This document shows, one piece after another, positions 25,450-34,974 of a stretch of 64,000 nt of DNA. Source of the DNA: Mariniphaga sp. (GTDB taxonomy: Bacteria; Bacteroidota; Bacteroidia; Bacteroidales; Prolixibacteraceae). Position numbers and translations under genes: made by a program. Position 1 is the stretch's first letter. Every line of letters begins with the position of its first letter. The stretch lies in the NCBI GenBank assembly GCA_024636975.1, contig JAGXGA010000017.1, positions 203,154-267,153 on the forward strand, written 5' to 3'. Under the pieces are notes generated by a model. That model saw only the letters and a program-made list of their open reading frames with translations, did not search any database and was not told the DNA's origin.

Positions 25450-26532
25450 TTAGTTTTCCTCAATCCATGCAGCAATCCAGTCGCCTACTTCCGAAGTTTT
25501 ATAAGGCTTTTCTTTAGAAATGTCTTCAGTTACAATTCCTTTTTCAAGGGAAGCATTCACTGCATTGCGGATGATTTTTCCCTCAAGTGGCAGGTTAAAT
25601 GCATATTCAAACATCATAGCGGCGGAAAGAATTGTTGCCACCGGGTTGGCAATATTTTTTCCGGCTGCCTGCGGATAGGAGCCATGTATAGGTTCGAACA
25701 CCGAGGTATGGATACCTATTGAAGCAGAAGGCAATAATCCCAGTGAACCTGTGATGACGCTGGCCTCGTCGGTTAAAATGTCTCCGAACATATTTTCAGT
25801 TACCATCACGTCAAAGTTTTTGGGCCACTGTATAATTTGCATGGCTGCATTGTCAACAAACATATACTCCGTTTGGATGTCAGGGTAATTCGGTGCCATT
25901 TCCTGTGCAATCTCCCTCCATAACCTCGAAGTCTCAAGCACGTTGGCCTTATCAACCACGGTAAGTTTTTTCCGGCGCTGAGCTGCAAACTCGTAGGCCA
26001 GTTTAAGGATACGTTCAATTTCTGCACGGGTGTAGGTGTTTGTATCGAAAGCAGTATTGCCGTTATCTTTTCGTCCCTTTTCTCCAAAATAGATTCCCCC
26101 GGTAAGTTCACGGATGCACACAAAATTCGCTCCTTCTACAAGTTCGCGGCGCAGTGGTGATTTATGCAGCAGCGATTCAAACGTCTCTACCGGTCTGATA
26201 TTGGCATAAAGCCCCAGCTTTTTCCGCATGGCCAGCAAGCCCTGCTCAGGACGTACCGTTGCCTTGGGATTATTATCGAACTTCGGGTCACCAATAGCGC
26301 CAAACAGAACAGCGTCTGAATTCATGCACAGCTGGTGGGTTTCTTCCGGATAAGGCTCCCCAACCTTGTCGATAGCAGTCGCACCAGTCAGGGCATAGTC
26401 ATATTCCAGCTGGTGATTATATTTTTTTGCTACGGCTTGTACGGTTTTCATGGCCTGTTCGATTATTTCAGGACCTATCCCGTCGCCGGGAAGAATGGCA
26501 ATTTTAAGATTCATATTTTTTATCGATTTCAA
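25450..26532 (-). CDS. leuB: 3-isopropylmalate dehydrogenase
   Basis: NAD-dependent oxidative decarboxylation of 3-isopropylmalate, third step of leucine synthesis; homologues also act on the citramalate-derived beta-methylmalate, which matters here because cimA is the preceding gene. N-terminus [17 protein letters not shown], substrate loop [33 protein letters not shown], and [25 protein letters not shown] (in part). Length 360 is standard. Start at 26532 gives [18 protein letters not shown]; Met7 is a possible alternative. Last gene of the leu operon. Confidence 0.96.
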   Translation of the reverse strand: MKSIKNMNLKIAILPGDGIGPEIIEQAMKTVQAVAKKYNHQLEYDYALTGATAIDKVGEPYPEETHQLCMNSDAVLFGAIGDPKFDNNPKATVRPEQGLLAMRKKLGLYANIRPVETFESLLHKSPLRRELVEGANFVCIRELTGGIYFGEKGRKDNGNTAFDTNTYTRAEIERILKLAYEFAAQRRKKLTVVDKANVLETSRLWREIAQEMAPNYPDIQTEYMFVDNAAMQIIQWPKNFDVMVTENMFGDILTDEASVITGSLGLLPSASIGIHTSVFEPIHGSYPQAAGKNIANPVATILSAAMMFEYAFNLPLEGKIIRNAVNASLEKGIVTEDISKEKPYKTSEVGDWIAAWIEEN

Positions 26533-26647
26533 ATATTAGTTTAAACTGAGAATTCAATTTTGATTTACAGGTTCAATACCAGCCTTTTTGCTTTGGCTTC
26601 AATTAACCCAAATTATTTCTATTTAATCTCTGTATCCGGCAGCAGCC

Positions 26648-28231
26648 TTATGATATTCCGCTAAGAATTTTATCCATCAGTCCGGGTTTAAATTCATTTT
26701 CAATAATGTTCAGCATTCTTATTGTTGCTTTTATGGCTGCAGCATTCTGGTCGGGATCGAGACCTTTGGTTTTGAACTCGCGGCTGTTCTTCCAGGTAAT
26801 AACAGTCTCCACCAATGCATCGGTTTTTCCGCCAGGTGGAATGGTTACAACATAGTCAATCAATTTAGGAAATGATTTGCCCATCCCTTTGTATATTTTG
26901 CGCAGGGCTTTCATGAATGCATCGTATTGTCCGTCGCCGTCGCTGAATTCCTCATGAATTGTGCCTTCGATTTCAAGACTTACACTGGCTACAGGCCGGA
27001 GCCCCATTGTATGGCTGACAGAAAAATTGACTACCCTGATTTTCTGCTCCATGATGTCGTTTTCCAACACATCGGCAACAATGTAGGGAAGTTCGTCGGA
27101 GGTAACTGTCTCCTTTTTATCACCCAGTTCAATGATTCGCTGGGTCACTTTTTTCAATGATTCGGCATCGAGTTCAATGCCCAGATCCTCAAGGTTCTTT
27201 TTAATGTTGGCCTTGCCTGATGTTTTTCCAAGTGCATATTGTCTGATCCGGCCAAACCGTTCAGGCAGCAGGTCGTTGAAGTACAGATTGTTTTTATTAT
27301 CGCCATCAGCGTGGATGCCGCTGCACTGGGTAAATACGAATTCCCCGATGAGTGGTTTATTGGTAGGAATACGGATTCCTGAAAATGATTCCACCAGTTT
27401 CGACACCTTGTTCAACTGGGATTCGTTGACATTGGTTTTCATCTTCAGGTGATCCTTTATGGTAGCAACCACACTCGACAGAGGTGCATTGCCAGCCCGT
27501 TCGCCCAGCCCGTTTACGGTTGTATGGACACACCTCATGCCGGCCTTTATGGCATGAAATACATTGGCAATTGCAAGGTCGTAATCGTTGTGCGCATGGT
27601 AATCGAATTCCACTTCCGGGTAGGCTTCAATCATTTCCCTGCAAAAATCATACGTTTCATCCGGATCAAGTATTCCCAGCGTATCGGGCAGCATAATGCG
27701 GTCAACCTTTTCCTTGCTCAGGTTCTTTATCATGAAATGGACATACTCCCTTGAATTGCGCATTCCGTTCGACCAGTCTTCAAGATAAACATTTACCCTG
27801 ATTCCCATTTGTTGGGCAGTATCAATAACCTTTTTAATATCAGCCAGGTGCTCGGAGGGTGTTTTCCGCAACTGCTCAGAAACATGTTTCAAAGACCCCT
27901 TGCAAAGCAGGTTCACAACTTTACCTCCTGCATCGGCGATCCATTTAAGCGAAATGTTGCCGTCGACAAAGCCCAAAACTTCAACTTTTTCGAGGTGCCC
28001 TTTCTCTGCTGCCCAGCGAAATACACGCTGTGCTCCTTTGAATTCACCTTCCGATACCCGTGCTGATGCAATTTCGATACGGTCGACACGTACATCTTCA
28101 AGCAATACTTTGGCTACACTTAGCTTTTCGCCTTCACTGAATGAAACACCTGTGGTCTGTTCCCCGTCACGAAGGGTAGTATCCATTATGGTGAGTCTTT
28201 TTCCTTCTATTTCAACTAGCTTACCTGTCAT
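26648..28231 (-). CDS. cimA: (R)-citramalate synthase, Leptospira type
   Basis: A 527-residue DRE-TIM enzyme with LeuA-like regulatory C-terminus. Motif TLRDGEQTTGVSFSEGEKL, then RIEIASARVSEGE, VYLEDWSNGMRNS, the HxH metal site HAHNDYDLA, NGLGERAGNAPL, GIHADGDNKNNLY and PPGGKTDALVET. These blocks match the Leptospira citramalate synthase much better than the LeuA in this operon (which has [18 protein letters not shown]). CimA joins pyruvate and acetyl-CoA to give citramalate, from which LeuC/D/B make 2-oxobutyrate for isoleucine. Annotation as a second isopropylmalate synthase is the alternative; activity is inferred. Confidence 0.84.
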   Translation of the reverse strand: MTGKLVEIEGKRLTIMDTTLRDGEQTTGVSFSEGEKLSVAKVLLEDVRVDRIEIASARVSEGEFKGAQRVFRWAAEKGHLEKVEVLGFVDGNISLKWIADAGGKVVNLLCKGSLKHVSEQLRKTPSEHLADIKKVIDTAQQMGIRVNVYLEDWSNGMRNSREYVHFMIKNLSKEKVDRIMLPDTLGILDPDETYDFCREMIEAYPEVEFDYHAHNDYDLAIANVFHAIKAGMRCVHTTVNGLGERAGNAPLSSVVATIKDHLKMKTNVNESQLNKVSKLVESFSGIRIPTNKPLIGEFVFTQCSGIHADGDNKNNLYFNDLLPERFGRIRQYALGKTSGKANIKKNLEDLGIELDAESLKKVTQRIIELGDKKETVTSDELPYIVADVLENDIMEQKIRVVNFSVSHTMGLRPVASVSLEIEGTIHEEFSDGDGQYDAFMKALRKIYKGMGKSFPKLIDYVVTIPPGGKTDALVETVITWKNSREFKTKGLDPDQNAAAIKATIRMLNIIENEFKPGLMDKILSGIS

Positions 28232-28313
28232 TTTATCTGTTTTTGCGTTGGCATCCCAAATCTGTTATTCACCTTCAGCCAACAAAATGCATTTGAATTT
28301 ATTATCAATACGA

Positions 28314-28904
28314 TTACTTTCCTTCTTCAAAGGCGGTAATTTCCTCCTTCAAGGCTACCAGGTAATCGATGTCGTCGAGCCCGTTTTTAAGGCAATGCTT
28401 TTTATACGGATTGATTTCGAATGTTTCCGATTCACCGGTTTTTAAAATGGTGAAGGTTTGATTTTCAAGGTTTGCTTCAAATTGTGCTGCAGGATTTTTT
28501 TCAATTTCCTGAAAAATCTTTTCCAAAAATTCAGGAGAAACAATTACAGGCAGCAATCCGTTGTTCAGGGCATTGTTCCTGAAAATATCGGCAAAAAAGC
28601 TTGAAACCACTACACGGAAGCCATAATCGTAAAGCGCCCAAATGGCATGTTCGCGGCTGGACCCGCTTCCGAAGTTTTTTCCTGCCACCAGAACTTTTCC
28701 TGAATAGGAAGAGTTGTTCAGCGGAAAGTCGGTTTTTGGCGTTCCGTCTTTATTGTAACGCCAGTCGCGAAACAAATTATCACCAAAGCCTTTTCGTTCA
28801 ACAGCCTTTAAATAACGGGCCGGTATTATCTGATCGGTATCAACATTTTCTACCGGCAGGGGTACTGCCGGAGAGGTAATTTTTGAAAATTTATCGTATG
28901 CCAT
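28314..28904 (-). CDS. leuD: 3-isopropylmalate dehydratase small subunit
   Basis: Pairs with LeuC to isomerise 2- to 3-isopropylmalate. Landmarks: [19 protein letters not shown], the [18 protein letters not shown] swivelling-domain motif (about 78-95) and [19 protein letters not shown]. 196 residues, standard for the bacterial form. Lies 30 bases after leuC and 82 before cimA. Confidence 0.97.
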   Translation of the reverse strand: MAYDKFSKITSPAVPLPVENVDTDQIIPARYLKAVERKGFGDNLFRDWRYNKDGTPKTDFPLNNSSYSGKVLVAGKNFGSGSSREHAIWALYDYGFRVVVSSFFADIFRNNALNNGLLPVIVSPEFLEKIFQEIEKNPAAQFEANLENQTFTILKTGESETFEINPYKKHCLKNGLDDIDYLVALKEEITAFEEGK

Positions 28905-28934
28905 TTTAATTTCAATTGTTTGTAAATAAGAAAA

Positions 28935-30335
28935 CTACATCATATCCCTGGGGTCAGTAATAGTCCCGGTAATGGCTGCAGCCGCAGCAGTGAGAGGGCT
29001 TGCCAGCATAGTTCTGGCGCCGGGGCCCTGCCGTCCTTCAAAATTCCTGTTGGAAGTAGAAACAGCATATTTACCATCCGGAATCTTATCTTCATTCATA
29101 GCCAGGCAGGCAGAACATCCGGGCTGCCGGAGCTGAAATCCTGCAGCTTCAAGGATTTTATCAAGGCCTTCATTTCTGATTTGCTTTTCAACCTTCTGAG
29201 ACCCGGGTACGAGCCAGGCAGTAACGCCGGGCGCTTTTTCCTTTCCTTTTACAAAACCTGCAAATGCCCTGAAATCTTCTATCCGGCCATTGGTACAGCT
29301 GCCAACAAATACATAATCAACCTGTTTACCTATCATGGAATCTCCTTCGGTGTATCCCATGTATTGGAGCGATTTCAAAAAGGTACTTTTGTCGCTTCCA
29401 CTCATACCGTTTACCTTAGGTATATTTTGTGTAATTCCAATTCCCATTCCCGGGTTAGTACCATAGGTAATCATCGGTTCGATATCAGCAGCATCAAATG
29501 TATATTCCGTATCGAAAACCGCTTCTTCATCACTTTTGAGTTCTTTCCACGCTGAAACGGCTTTTTCCCAGTCGGCACCTTTTGGAGCATACTGACGGCC
29601 TTTAACATAGTTGATTGTAGTTTCATCGGGAGCAATCATTCCACCCCGGGCTCCGCTTTCAATGCTCAGGTTACACAGAGTCATCCTGCCTTCCATGCTC
29701 AGGCTTGTAATTGCCTGCCCAGCATATTCAATAAAATGACCCGTGCCGCCACTTGTTGAAATTTGAGAAATAATATAAAGGGCAATGTCTTTGGCTGTCA
29801 CACCCTTTTTCAATTCGCCGTTGACGGTTATACGCATTTTTTTGGGCTTGGGCTGCATAATGCACTGACTTGCCAGTACCATTTCCACCTCGCTTGTACC
29901 TATACCGAATGCAATGGCGCCAAAAGCTCCGTGGGTGGAGGTATGGCTGTCGCCACAAACAATTGTCAGCCCCGGCTGGGTCAGTCCAAGTTCCGGCCCT
30001 ATAATATGCACAATTCCGTGTCCATCCGACTGAAGATCATGGTATTTTATGTTGTGCTCTTCACAATTTCGCTTCAGCATGTCCACCTGGTGCCGCGAGA
30101 GCTCATCCATAATGGTTAGGTGCTGGTTTTCGGTAGGAACGTTATGATCGGGAGTGGCAGTAGTCTGGTCCGGCCTGAAAACTTTTAACCCGCGGGTTTT
30201 AAGACCCAGGAAAGCAACAGGACTTGTTACTTCATGTATCAGGTGGCGGTCGATGTACAAAACTGCAGGGCCGCCCTCGACCTGCTTCACCGCATGGGCA
30301 TCCCAAATTTTATCAAACAATGTATTTGCTTCCAT
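28935..30335 (-). CDS. leuC: 3-isopropylmalate dehydratase large subunit
   Basis: Aconitase-family [4Fe-4S] enzyme, 466 residues. Seen: [42 protein letters not shown] (in part), the cluster cysteines in FVGSCTNGR (near 352) and [10 protein letters not shown] (near 412), and [12 protein letters not shown]. It should act on isopropylmalate and, through CimA, on citramalate. Second gene of the operon, 62 bases after leuA. Confidence 0.97.
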   Translation of the reverse strand: MEANTLFDKIWDAHAVKQVEGGPAVLYIDRHLIHEVTSPVAFLGLKTRGLKVFRPDQTTATPDHNVPTENQHLTIMDELSRHQVDMLKRNCEEHNIKYHDLQSDGHGIVHIIGPELGLTQPGLTIVCGDSHTSTHGAFGAIAFGIGTSEVEMVLASQCIMQPKPKKMRITVNGELKKGVTAKDIALYIISQISTSGGTGHFIEYAGQAITSLSMEGRMTLCNLSIESGARGGMIAPDETTINYVKGRQYAPKGADWEKAVSAWKELKSDEEAVFDTEYTFDAADIEPMITYGTNPGMGIGITQNIPKVNGMSGSDKSTFLKSLQYMGYTEGDSMIGKQVDYVFVGSCTNGRIEDFRAFAGFVKGKEKAPGVTAWLVPGSQKVEKQIRNEGLDKILEAAGFQLRQPGCSACLAMNEDKIPDGKYAVSTSNRNFEGRQGPGARTMLASPLTAAAAAITGTITDPRDMM

Positions 30336-30397
30336 ATATAATAAACTCTATTGTTAATTTATTCTGCTTTTATTTGCTTCAATTATTATGCAGGGCT

Positions 30398-31900
30398 TCA
30401 ACCCACCGGCAATTTATTTACTGAGTCGAGGAAAGCTTCCACCGATGCAGTTACAATGTCGGTATGCGCACCAAATCCGTGATAGATTGAATCGTTGTAT
30501 TCAATCTGCATATGAACTTTCCCAATGTCATCGCTTCCGCGTGTAATGGCCTGTACCAGGAATTCTTCAATGGTAACCTGGCGATGAATGATTTGTTTAA
30601 CAGCTTTAATTGCGGCATCTACAGGGCCATTGCCTGATGAGGTGGCATCAAATTTTTCTCCTGCAATATCAAGCCTCACAATTGCCATAGGGGTCAGGCC
30701 TTTTCCTGTAACCACCTGCAGGAAGTCAAGTTTTATCCTTCGCTCCTGACGTGTAGCATCGCCAACCAAAAGAGCGATATCGTCATCGCGTATGTCTTTT
30801 TTCTTATCGGCAAGTTTCAGGAATTCCTCATATACTTCATCCAGCTTTTCCTTGTTGAGTTCGAATCCCATAAGCTCCATTCTGTGCTTCAATGCTGCGC
30901 GTCCGCTACGGGCAGTAAGCAGAATAGCCGATTCATTAATACCCACATCGGTTGGATCCATGATTTCATAATTTTCCCGGTTTTTCAGCACACCATCCTG
31001 GTGTATTCCGGAAGAATGCGCAAAGGCATTACGACCCACAACCGCTTTATTTGGCTGGACAGGCATATTCATCAGTCGTGAGACCAACCTGCTGGTATTG
31101 TATATGTTTTTTGTATTGATTCCGGTTTCAATTCCCAGCGCCTGGTACCTGCTTTTAAGGGTCATTACTACCTCCTCAAGCGAGGTATTGCCGGCACGTT
31201 CACCTATACCATTTATGGTAACTTCTGCTTGCCGGGCGCCATTCATAATTCCCGAAATGGTATTGGCTGTAGCCATTCCCAAGTCGTTGTGACAGTGTGT
31301 GGCAATGGTGGCTTTATGAATTCCATTTACATTTTCGACAAGGTATTTGATTTTTTCTCCGAATTCATTCGGGAGACAGTACCCGGTGGTATCGGGAATA
31401 TTAACCACAGTGGCTCCGGCTTTAATAACGGCCTCGATCACTTTGGCAAGGTATTCATTTTCGGTACGCCCGGCATCTTCAGCATAAAACTCTACATCCT
31501 CAACATATTTCTTTGCATATTTCACAGCTTCAACCGCCCGTTCAATAATAGCATCGGGATTTGAATTCAGCTTGTAGTGAATGTGGAAATAAGAAGTACC
31601 GATTCCGGTATGAATCCGGCCTTTCTTTGCATATTTTAGTGACTCAGCAGCTACATCTATATCTTTTTGAACTGCCCGTGTCAGGGCACAAATGGTTGGC
31701 CATGAAACAGCTTTTGAAATTTCAACTACCGATTCGAAATCACCGGGGCTGGAAATGGGAAATCCTGCCTCGATAACATCCACACCTAGTTCCTGCAACG
31801 CTTTGGCTACTTCAATTTTTTCAACTGTGTTCAACTGGCATCCCGGAACCTGTTCGCCATCGCGGAGGGTGGTGTCGAAAATGTAAAGTTTATCACTCAT
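30398..31900 (-). CDS. leuA: 2-isopropylmalate synthase
   Basis: First committed enzyme of leucine synthesis (2-oxoisovalerate + acetyl-CoA). [15 protein letters not shown] at 9-23, [18 protein letters not shown], metal-binding [37 protein letters not shown], and a C-terminal LeuA dimer domain (about 380-500) that usually gives leucine feedback inhibition. 500 residues is normal. First structural gene of the operon; preceded by the leader peptide and attenuator. Confidence 0.96.
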   Translation of the reverse strand: MSDKLYIFDTTLRDGEQVPGCQLNTVEKIEVAKALQELGVDVIEAGFPISSPGDFESVVEISKAVSWPTICALTRAVQKDIDVAAESLKYAKKGRIHTGIGTSYFHIHYKLNSNPDAIIERAVEAVKYAKKYVEDVEFYAEDAGRTENEYLAKVIEAVIKAGATVVNIPDTTGYCLPNEFGEKIKYLVENVNGIHKATIATHCHNDLGMATANTISGIMNGARQAEVTINGIGERAGNTSLEEVVMTLKSRYQALGIETGINTKNIYNTSRLVSRLMNMPVQPNKAVVGRNAFAHSSGIHQDGVLKNRENYEIMDPTDVGINESAILLTARSGRAALKHRMELMGFELNKEKLDEVYEEFLKLADKKKDIRDDDIALLVGDATRQERRIKLDFLQVVTGKGLTPMAIVRLDIAGEKFDATSSGNGPVDAAIKAVKQIIHRQVTIEEFLVQAITRGSDDIGKVHMQIEYNDSIYHGFGAHTDIVTASVEAFLDSVNKLPVG

Positions 31901-31964
31901 TGTTATTTGCTTATTATTGTTTTTAAAATCCTATTAAACTTCCGTTCCTATCATTCTGTTCATG

Positions 31965-32036
31965 AAAAAAGCCATTCTCTTTTATGAGAATGGCTTAAAA
32001 TTTATTCTTGTATTATTAACAACAAACCATTCTCAT
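31965..32036 (-). promoter_or_regulatory. leu operon transcription attenuator (antiterminator/terminator pair)
   Basis: On the minus strand three segments follow each other: region 1 ATGAGAATGG (32027-32036), region 2 AAGCCATTCTCAT (31984-31996), region 3 GAGAATGGCTTTTTT (31965-31979). Region 2 pairs perfectly either with region 1 (10 pairs, antiterminator) or with region 3 (11 pairs, loop of 6, followed by T6: an intrinsic terminator). The two pairings exclude each other. The stop codon of the leader peptide lies inside region 1, so a ribosome that finishes the leader would cover it and favour termination, while one stalled at the Ile/Leu codons would leave it free. Confidence 0.88.
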
Positions 32037-32104
32037 TTCTTCTGAATTAGAAGAATAATGCCAATAATAAGGCTAAGAATAGATGTGTTGTTTAAATTAT
32101 TCAT
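32033..32104 (-). CDS. leuL: Leader peptide of the leu operon, Ile/Leu-rich (23 residues)
   Basis: ATG at 32104, TGA at 32033-32035. Eleven of 23 residues are Leu or Ile; residues 9-20 read ILSLIIGIILLI, then QKK and stop. Codons used for Leu include CTT, CTA and TTA and for Ile only ATT. The upstream context (GCATAGCAA) has no strong Shine-Dalgarno, as usual in this phylum. Its stop overlaps the first arm of the attenuator. The mixture of Ile and Leu fits an operon with both leu genes and cimA. I infer that translation of this peptide measures charged tRNA-Leu and tRNA-Ile. Confidence 0.85.
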   Translation of the reverse strand: MNNLNNTSILSLIIGIILLIQKK

Positions 32105-32126
32105 TTGCTATGCTTACGATTTGCTG

Positions 32127-32164
32127 CAAATATTACACATTTTTTTTAAAATGAGAACAAAAAA
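32127..32164 (-). promoter_or_regulatory. Putative promoter of the leu operon
   Basis: Minus strand TTTTTTG (32158-32164) and TAATATTTG (32127-32135) resemble the -33 and -7 boxes, but the -7 box has one extra base and the spacing is about three longer than the 19 expected. The site would start transcription about 15-20 bases before the leader ATG. Confidence 0.4.
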
Positions 32165-32253
32165 CTGCTTTTTATTAATAAAACTTAATAAACAGATTAA
32201 ATTGTCTGATAATATTAGAGTAATTACCTTTTTATTATGAAAAAAGAGAGGAA

Positions 32254-33825
32254 TTATTGCCTTCCTGCCGGTAATGTGAAAGCAGCATCAGGGAGCGGTG
32301 GCTCAGGTTTGGGTTGTGGGGCAGCATCCTTAATTCGGAAAACGTCGTATTTTGAAAGGGGCCGCTGGTCGATTTTCCAGTCGAAATTACTAAGTTTTTT
32401 TTCTTCTTCCGTAAGGCTGAACAGTGGTTTCAGCAACCCTTCCGGTGCCTGCAAAAAGGAGATTCTAAAAATGTCTCCATCTTTGAAACGAATTGAAATC
32501 TTGCTGCTTTCAACCCGGTTTAAACCTATGATATCCTCGTCCTGCCTTGCATAATAAAGGGTCTGTCCGTTACCATTAACATCTATCTTATTCAGTTCAT
32601 TATTCACGACGTACCCCACCATTTCTTTACCTTTTATCTGATCAAACCGTCCGGAATCGAGTTTGGATATAATAAACCCGTTATTGGTCAGGTGCAGTTC
32701 ATCGGGAGCATCGGTTTTTTGTTTCATCTCAATGTGATCGGCTGTTAGCTGATGATTATCGGACCAGATTACAGGATTGTTAAACAGTTGCACTACTGAG
32801 TCTTTAGTGAAATATATCAAAGAGTCGCACATTCCCTGCATGTCGGATCTAAAGAAACGTGTTCCATAATATGCCATAATAAGTTTCTCATCGGGGATGG
32901 TATCGGGAATTGTACGCAGGGTATCGGCATGCAGAAACAAAGTGTCTTTTTCAGAATAGATCATGAGCAAAGCCGAGTCGGTTACTGTTGCAATTTCCAT
33001 CTGATCGTTATAGTTGGCAGTATTTCCCATAACGATCATTTTGTTTTCAATATCTTCCATTCTTACATTGTCCAACGCTCTTCCCTGTCCATCGGCTTCG
33101 TTGTATTTAATGTAATTGGCTTTAAGGTGCTGAGTTTTATTGTAAACTGAAGGATTTTTAATGAGTTCGGCTTCCCCCGATTCAGTTTCGTACCAGCCTT
33201 CTTCAGCATACAGGGTATTCAATGAATCTTTTATAGTAGTGGGCCCAACAATAAATACGCGACCTGTGTTGGTGTTGTACATCAGGGTGTCACTGTTCAG
33301 TGTAAAATTTTCATTGAATGCTTCCACATCGCCGTAAAAATGGATGATGTCGGTTTCAGTATAATATCGACCTTCCCTGCTGGTCAGGGTGTTTAAACTG
33401 TCTACTATTTTTCCACCGTGCTCATAATAGCCAACTTTGGTATTCAAGTCATAATCAAGTGTATCGGTATACAGTGTGGTGGTTTTATTAATCAGCCTTA
33501 CATTTTGAAATGCATTCGCACGGTTTATATCGCCGTTGTACAATACTTTTCGGGCATAAAGGTCAAGGGTGTCGCCCTGATTTATACGTACATTGCCAAA
33601 AGCATCCACGCGGTTATTACCCGTATAGGTATATGCACTGTCGGCCCACATCAATACCTCTTCATGCCGTATGCGCACATCTCCTATGAGGCGTTGTGCT
33701 CCGGGTGCAATTTTTTCATCGGATTCCCAGTATTCGGCCTGTTCAATAACGATCCGCTTTCTTTGCTGAGAATAACCGGTTATTGAAAAGAATACCAGCA
33801 GGCTCAGCAACATTAAACGAAACAT
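32254..33825 (-). CDS. OstA-like protein (LptA/OstA superfamily)
   Basis: I choose Met at 33825 because it begins a signal peptide (FRLMLLSLLVFFSITGYSQ); a frame-open ATG at 33912 would put 29 extra residues in front. The 523-residue protein is built of repeating beta-strand units of the LptA type: RLIGDVRIRHEEVLMWADSAYTY, VDAFGNVRINQGDTLDLYARKVLYNG, ALDNVRMEDIENKMIVMGNTANYN and similar. Bacteroidota have this large OstA-like form, thought to carry lipopolysaccharide across the periplasm. The C-terminus ends in PKPEPPLPDAAFTLPAGRQ. Upstream of the leu promoter, downstream of moxR by about 160 bases. Confidence 0.85.
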   Translation of the reverse strand: MFRLMLLSLLVFFSITGYSQQRKRIVIEQAEYWESDEKIAPGAQRLIGDVRIRHEEVLMWADSAYTYTGNNRVDAFGNVRINQGDTLDLYARKVLYNGDINRANAFQNVRLINKTTTLYTDTLDYDLNTKVGYYEHGGKIVDSLNTLTSREGRYYTETDIIHFYGDVEAFNENFTLNSDTLMYNTNTGRVFIVGPTTIKDSLNTLYAEEGWYETESGEAELIKNPSVYNKTQHLKANYIKYNEADGQGRALDNVRMEDIENKMIVMGNTANYNDQMEIATVTDSALLMIYSEKDTLFLHADTLRTIPDTIPDEKLIMAYYGTRFFRSDMQGMCDSLIYFTKDSVVQLFNNPVIWSDNHQLTADHIEMKQKTDAPDELHLTNNGFIISKLDSGRFDQIKGKEMVGYVVNNELNKIDVNGNGQTLYYARQDEDIIGLNRVESSKISIRFKDGDIFRISFLQAPEGLLKPLFSLTEEEKKLSNFDWKIDQRPLSKYDVFRIKDAAPQPKPEPPLPDAAFTLPAGRQ

Positions 33826-33984
33826 ACGGGCATTGAATTGTACCAGCCGGAACAGTTGAAACAACCATCCGGAAGCATTGCAGTAAATGATATGTTCCCT
33901 GTGTATCCTCAATCTTCAATTTAATTTTGAAAATTCCAATAAAATTCGTAGTTCTGGTATAGGGTAGTTTATGCAGAAGCTTAA

Positions 33985-34974
33985 TTAAATAAGTTCTTTA
34001 ATAATATCCATAACTGATATATTTTCAGCTTCAGCCTTATAGTTTTTAATGATCCTGTGCTGTAAAATGGAATGCGCTACTGCGGTTACATCCTCTATGT
34101 CGGGGGAATACTTACCATGCATAGCGGCATGCGTTTTTGCCCCAATAACAAGGTATTGTGAAGCTCTTGGTCCTGCACCCCATTTAAGGTACTGGTTTGT
34201 TATTGCTGCTCCTTTTCCGTTGCCCGGCCTGGTTTTGGCAGCAAGGGAAACAGCATAATTCAGTACATTATCGTTAATGGGGATTTTACGGATTAAATCC
34301 TGGTAAAAAACGATTTCTTTTCCTGTAATGACAGGTTGCAGGTCGAACTGAAGGTTGGATGTTGTGTTTTTTACAATTGTTATTTCATCCTCATATTTTG
34401 GATAATCGAGCCATACTGAAAACATAAAGCGGTCGAGCTGAGCCTCGGGCAGGGGATAGGTTCCTTCCTGTTCAATGGGATTTTGTGTGGCAAGAACAAA
34501 AAAAGGGTTTTCCAGTTCGAACCTCTGCCCGGCAGCGGTAATTGCCCTCTCCTGCATTGCTTCAAGCAGTGCTGACTGCGTTTTAGGAGGAGTACGGTTA
34601 ATCTCGTCAGCTAAAATAATATTTGCAAACAGAGGCCCTTTAATGAACTTGAACTGGCGGTCCTGGTCCAGTATTTCTGTCCCGATAATATCAGATGGCA
34701 TTAAATCGGGAGTGAACTGTATACGGTTGTACTTAAGGTCGAGGATTTTTGCAATTGTGGTAACCATCAGGGTTTTTGCAAGGCCTGGCACCCCAATGAG
34801 CAAAACATGTCCACGGCTGAACAATGATACCAGAACCTGCGTAATAACTTCATCCTGTCCATATATTACTTTGGTAATTTCATTTTTTAGCTCTTCGAAT
34901 TTCCTGCGCAATCCATCCAGCGCTTCCACATCATTTTTAAACTCCATTGAATGTTCTTTTAATGGTTTAACCAT
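33985..34974 (-). CDS. MoxR-family AAA+ ATPase
   Basis: A 329-residue AAA+ chaperone of the MoxR class. Walker A GVPGLAKT, Walker B ILADEINRTPPKTQSALLEAM, sensor LATQNPIEQEGTYPLPEAQLDRFMF and the C-terminal lid are all typical. MoxR ATPases usually act with VWA-domain proteins to insert metal or remodel complexes; no VWA gene is present here. It begins on the base next to the surA-like stop (34975); Met10 (MEFKNDVEALDG) is an alternative start and more like the family. Confidence 0.92.
   Translation of the reverse strand: MVKPLKEHSMEFKNDVEALDGLRRKFEELKNEITKVIYGQDEVITQVLVSLFSRGHVLLIGVPGLAKTLMVTTIAKILDLKYNRIQFTPDLMPSDIIGTEILDQDRQFKFIKGPLFANIILADEINRTPPKTQSALLEAMQERAITAAGQRFELENPFFVLATQNPIEQEGTYPLPEAQLDRFMFSVWLDYPKYEDEITIVKNTTSNLQFDLQPVITGKEIVFYQDLIRKIPINDNVLNYAVSLAAKTRPGNGKGAAITNQYLKWGAGPRASQYLVIGAKTHAAMHGKYSPDIEDVTAVAHSILQHRIIKNYKAEAENISVMDIIKELI

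Noticed and set aside
28600..28879. Several long frames opposite leuD/leuC/leuA
   Set aside because: Antisense shadows; the minus-strand genes have strong family matches along their whole length.
33826..33912. 29-residue N-terminal extension of the OstA-like protein
   Set aside because: It hides a clear signal peptide that begins at Met 33825.
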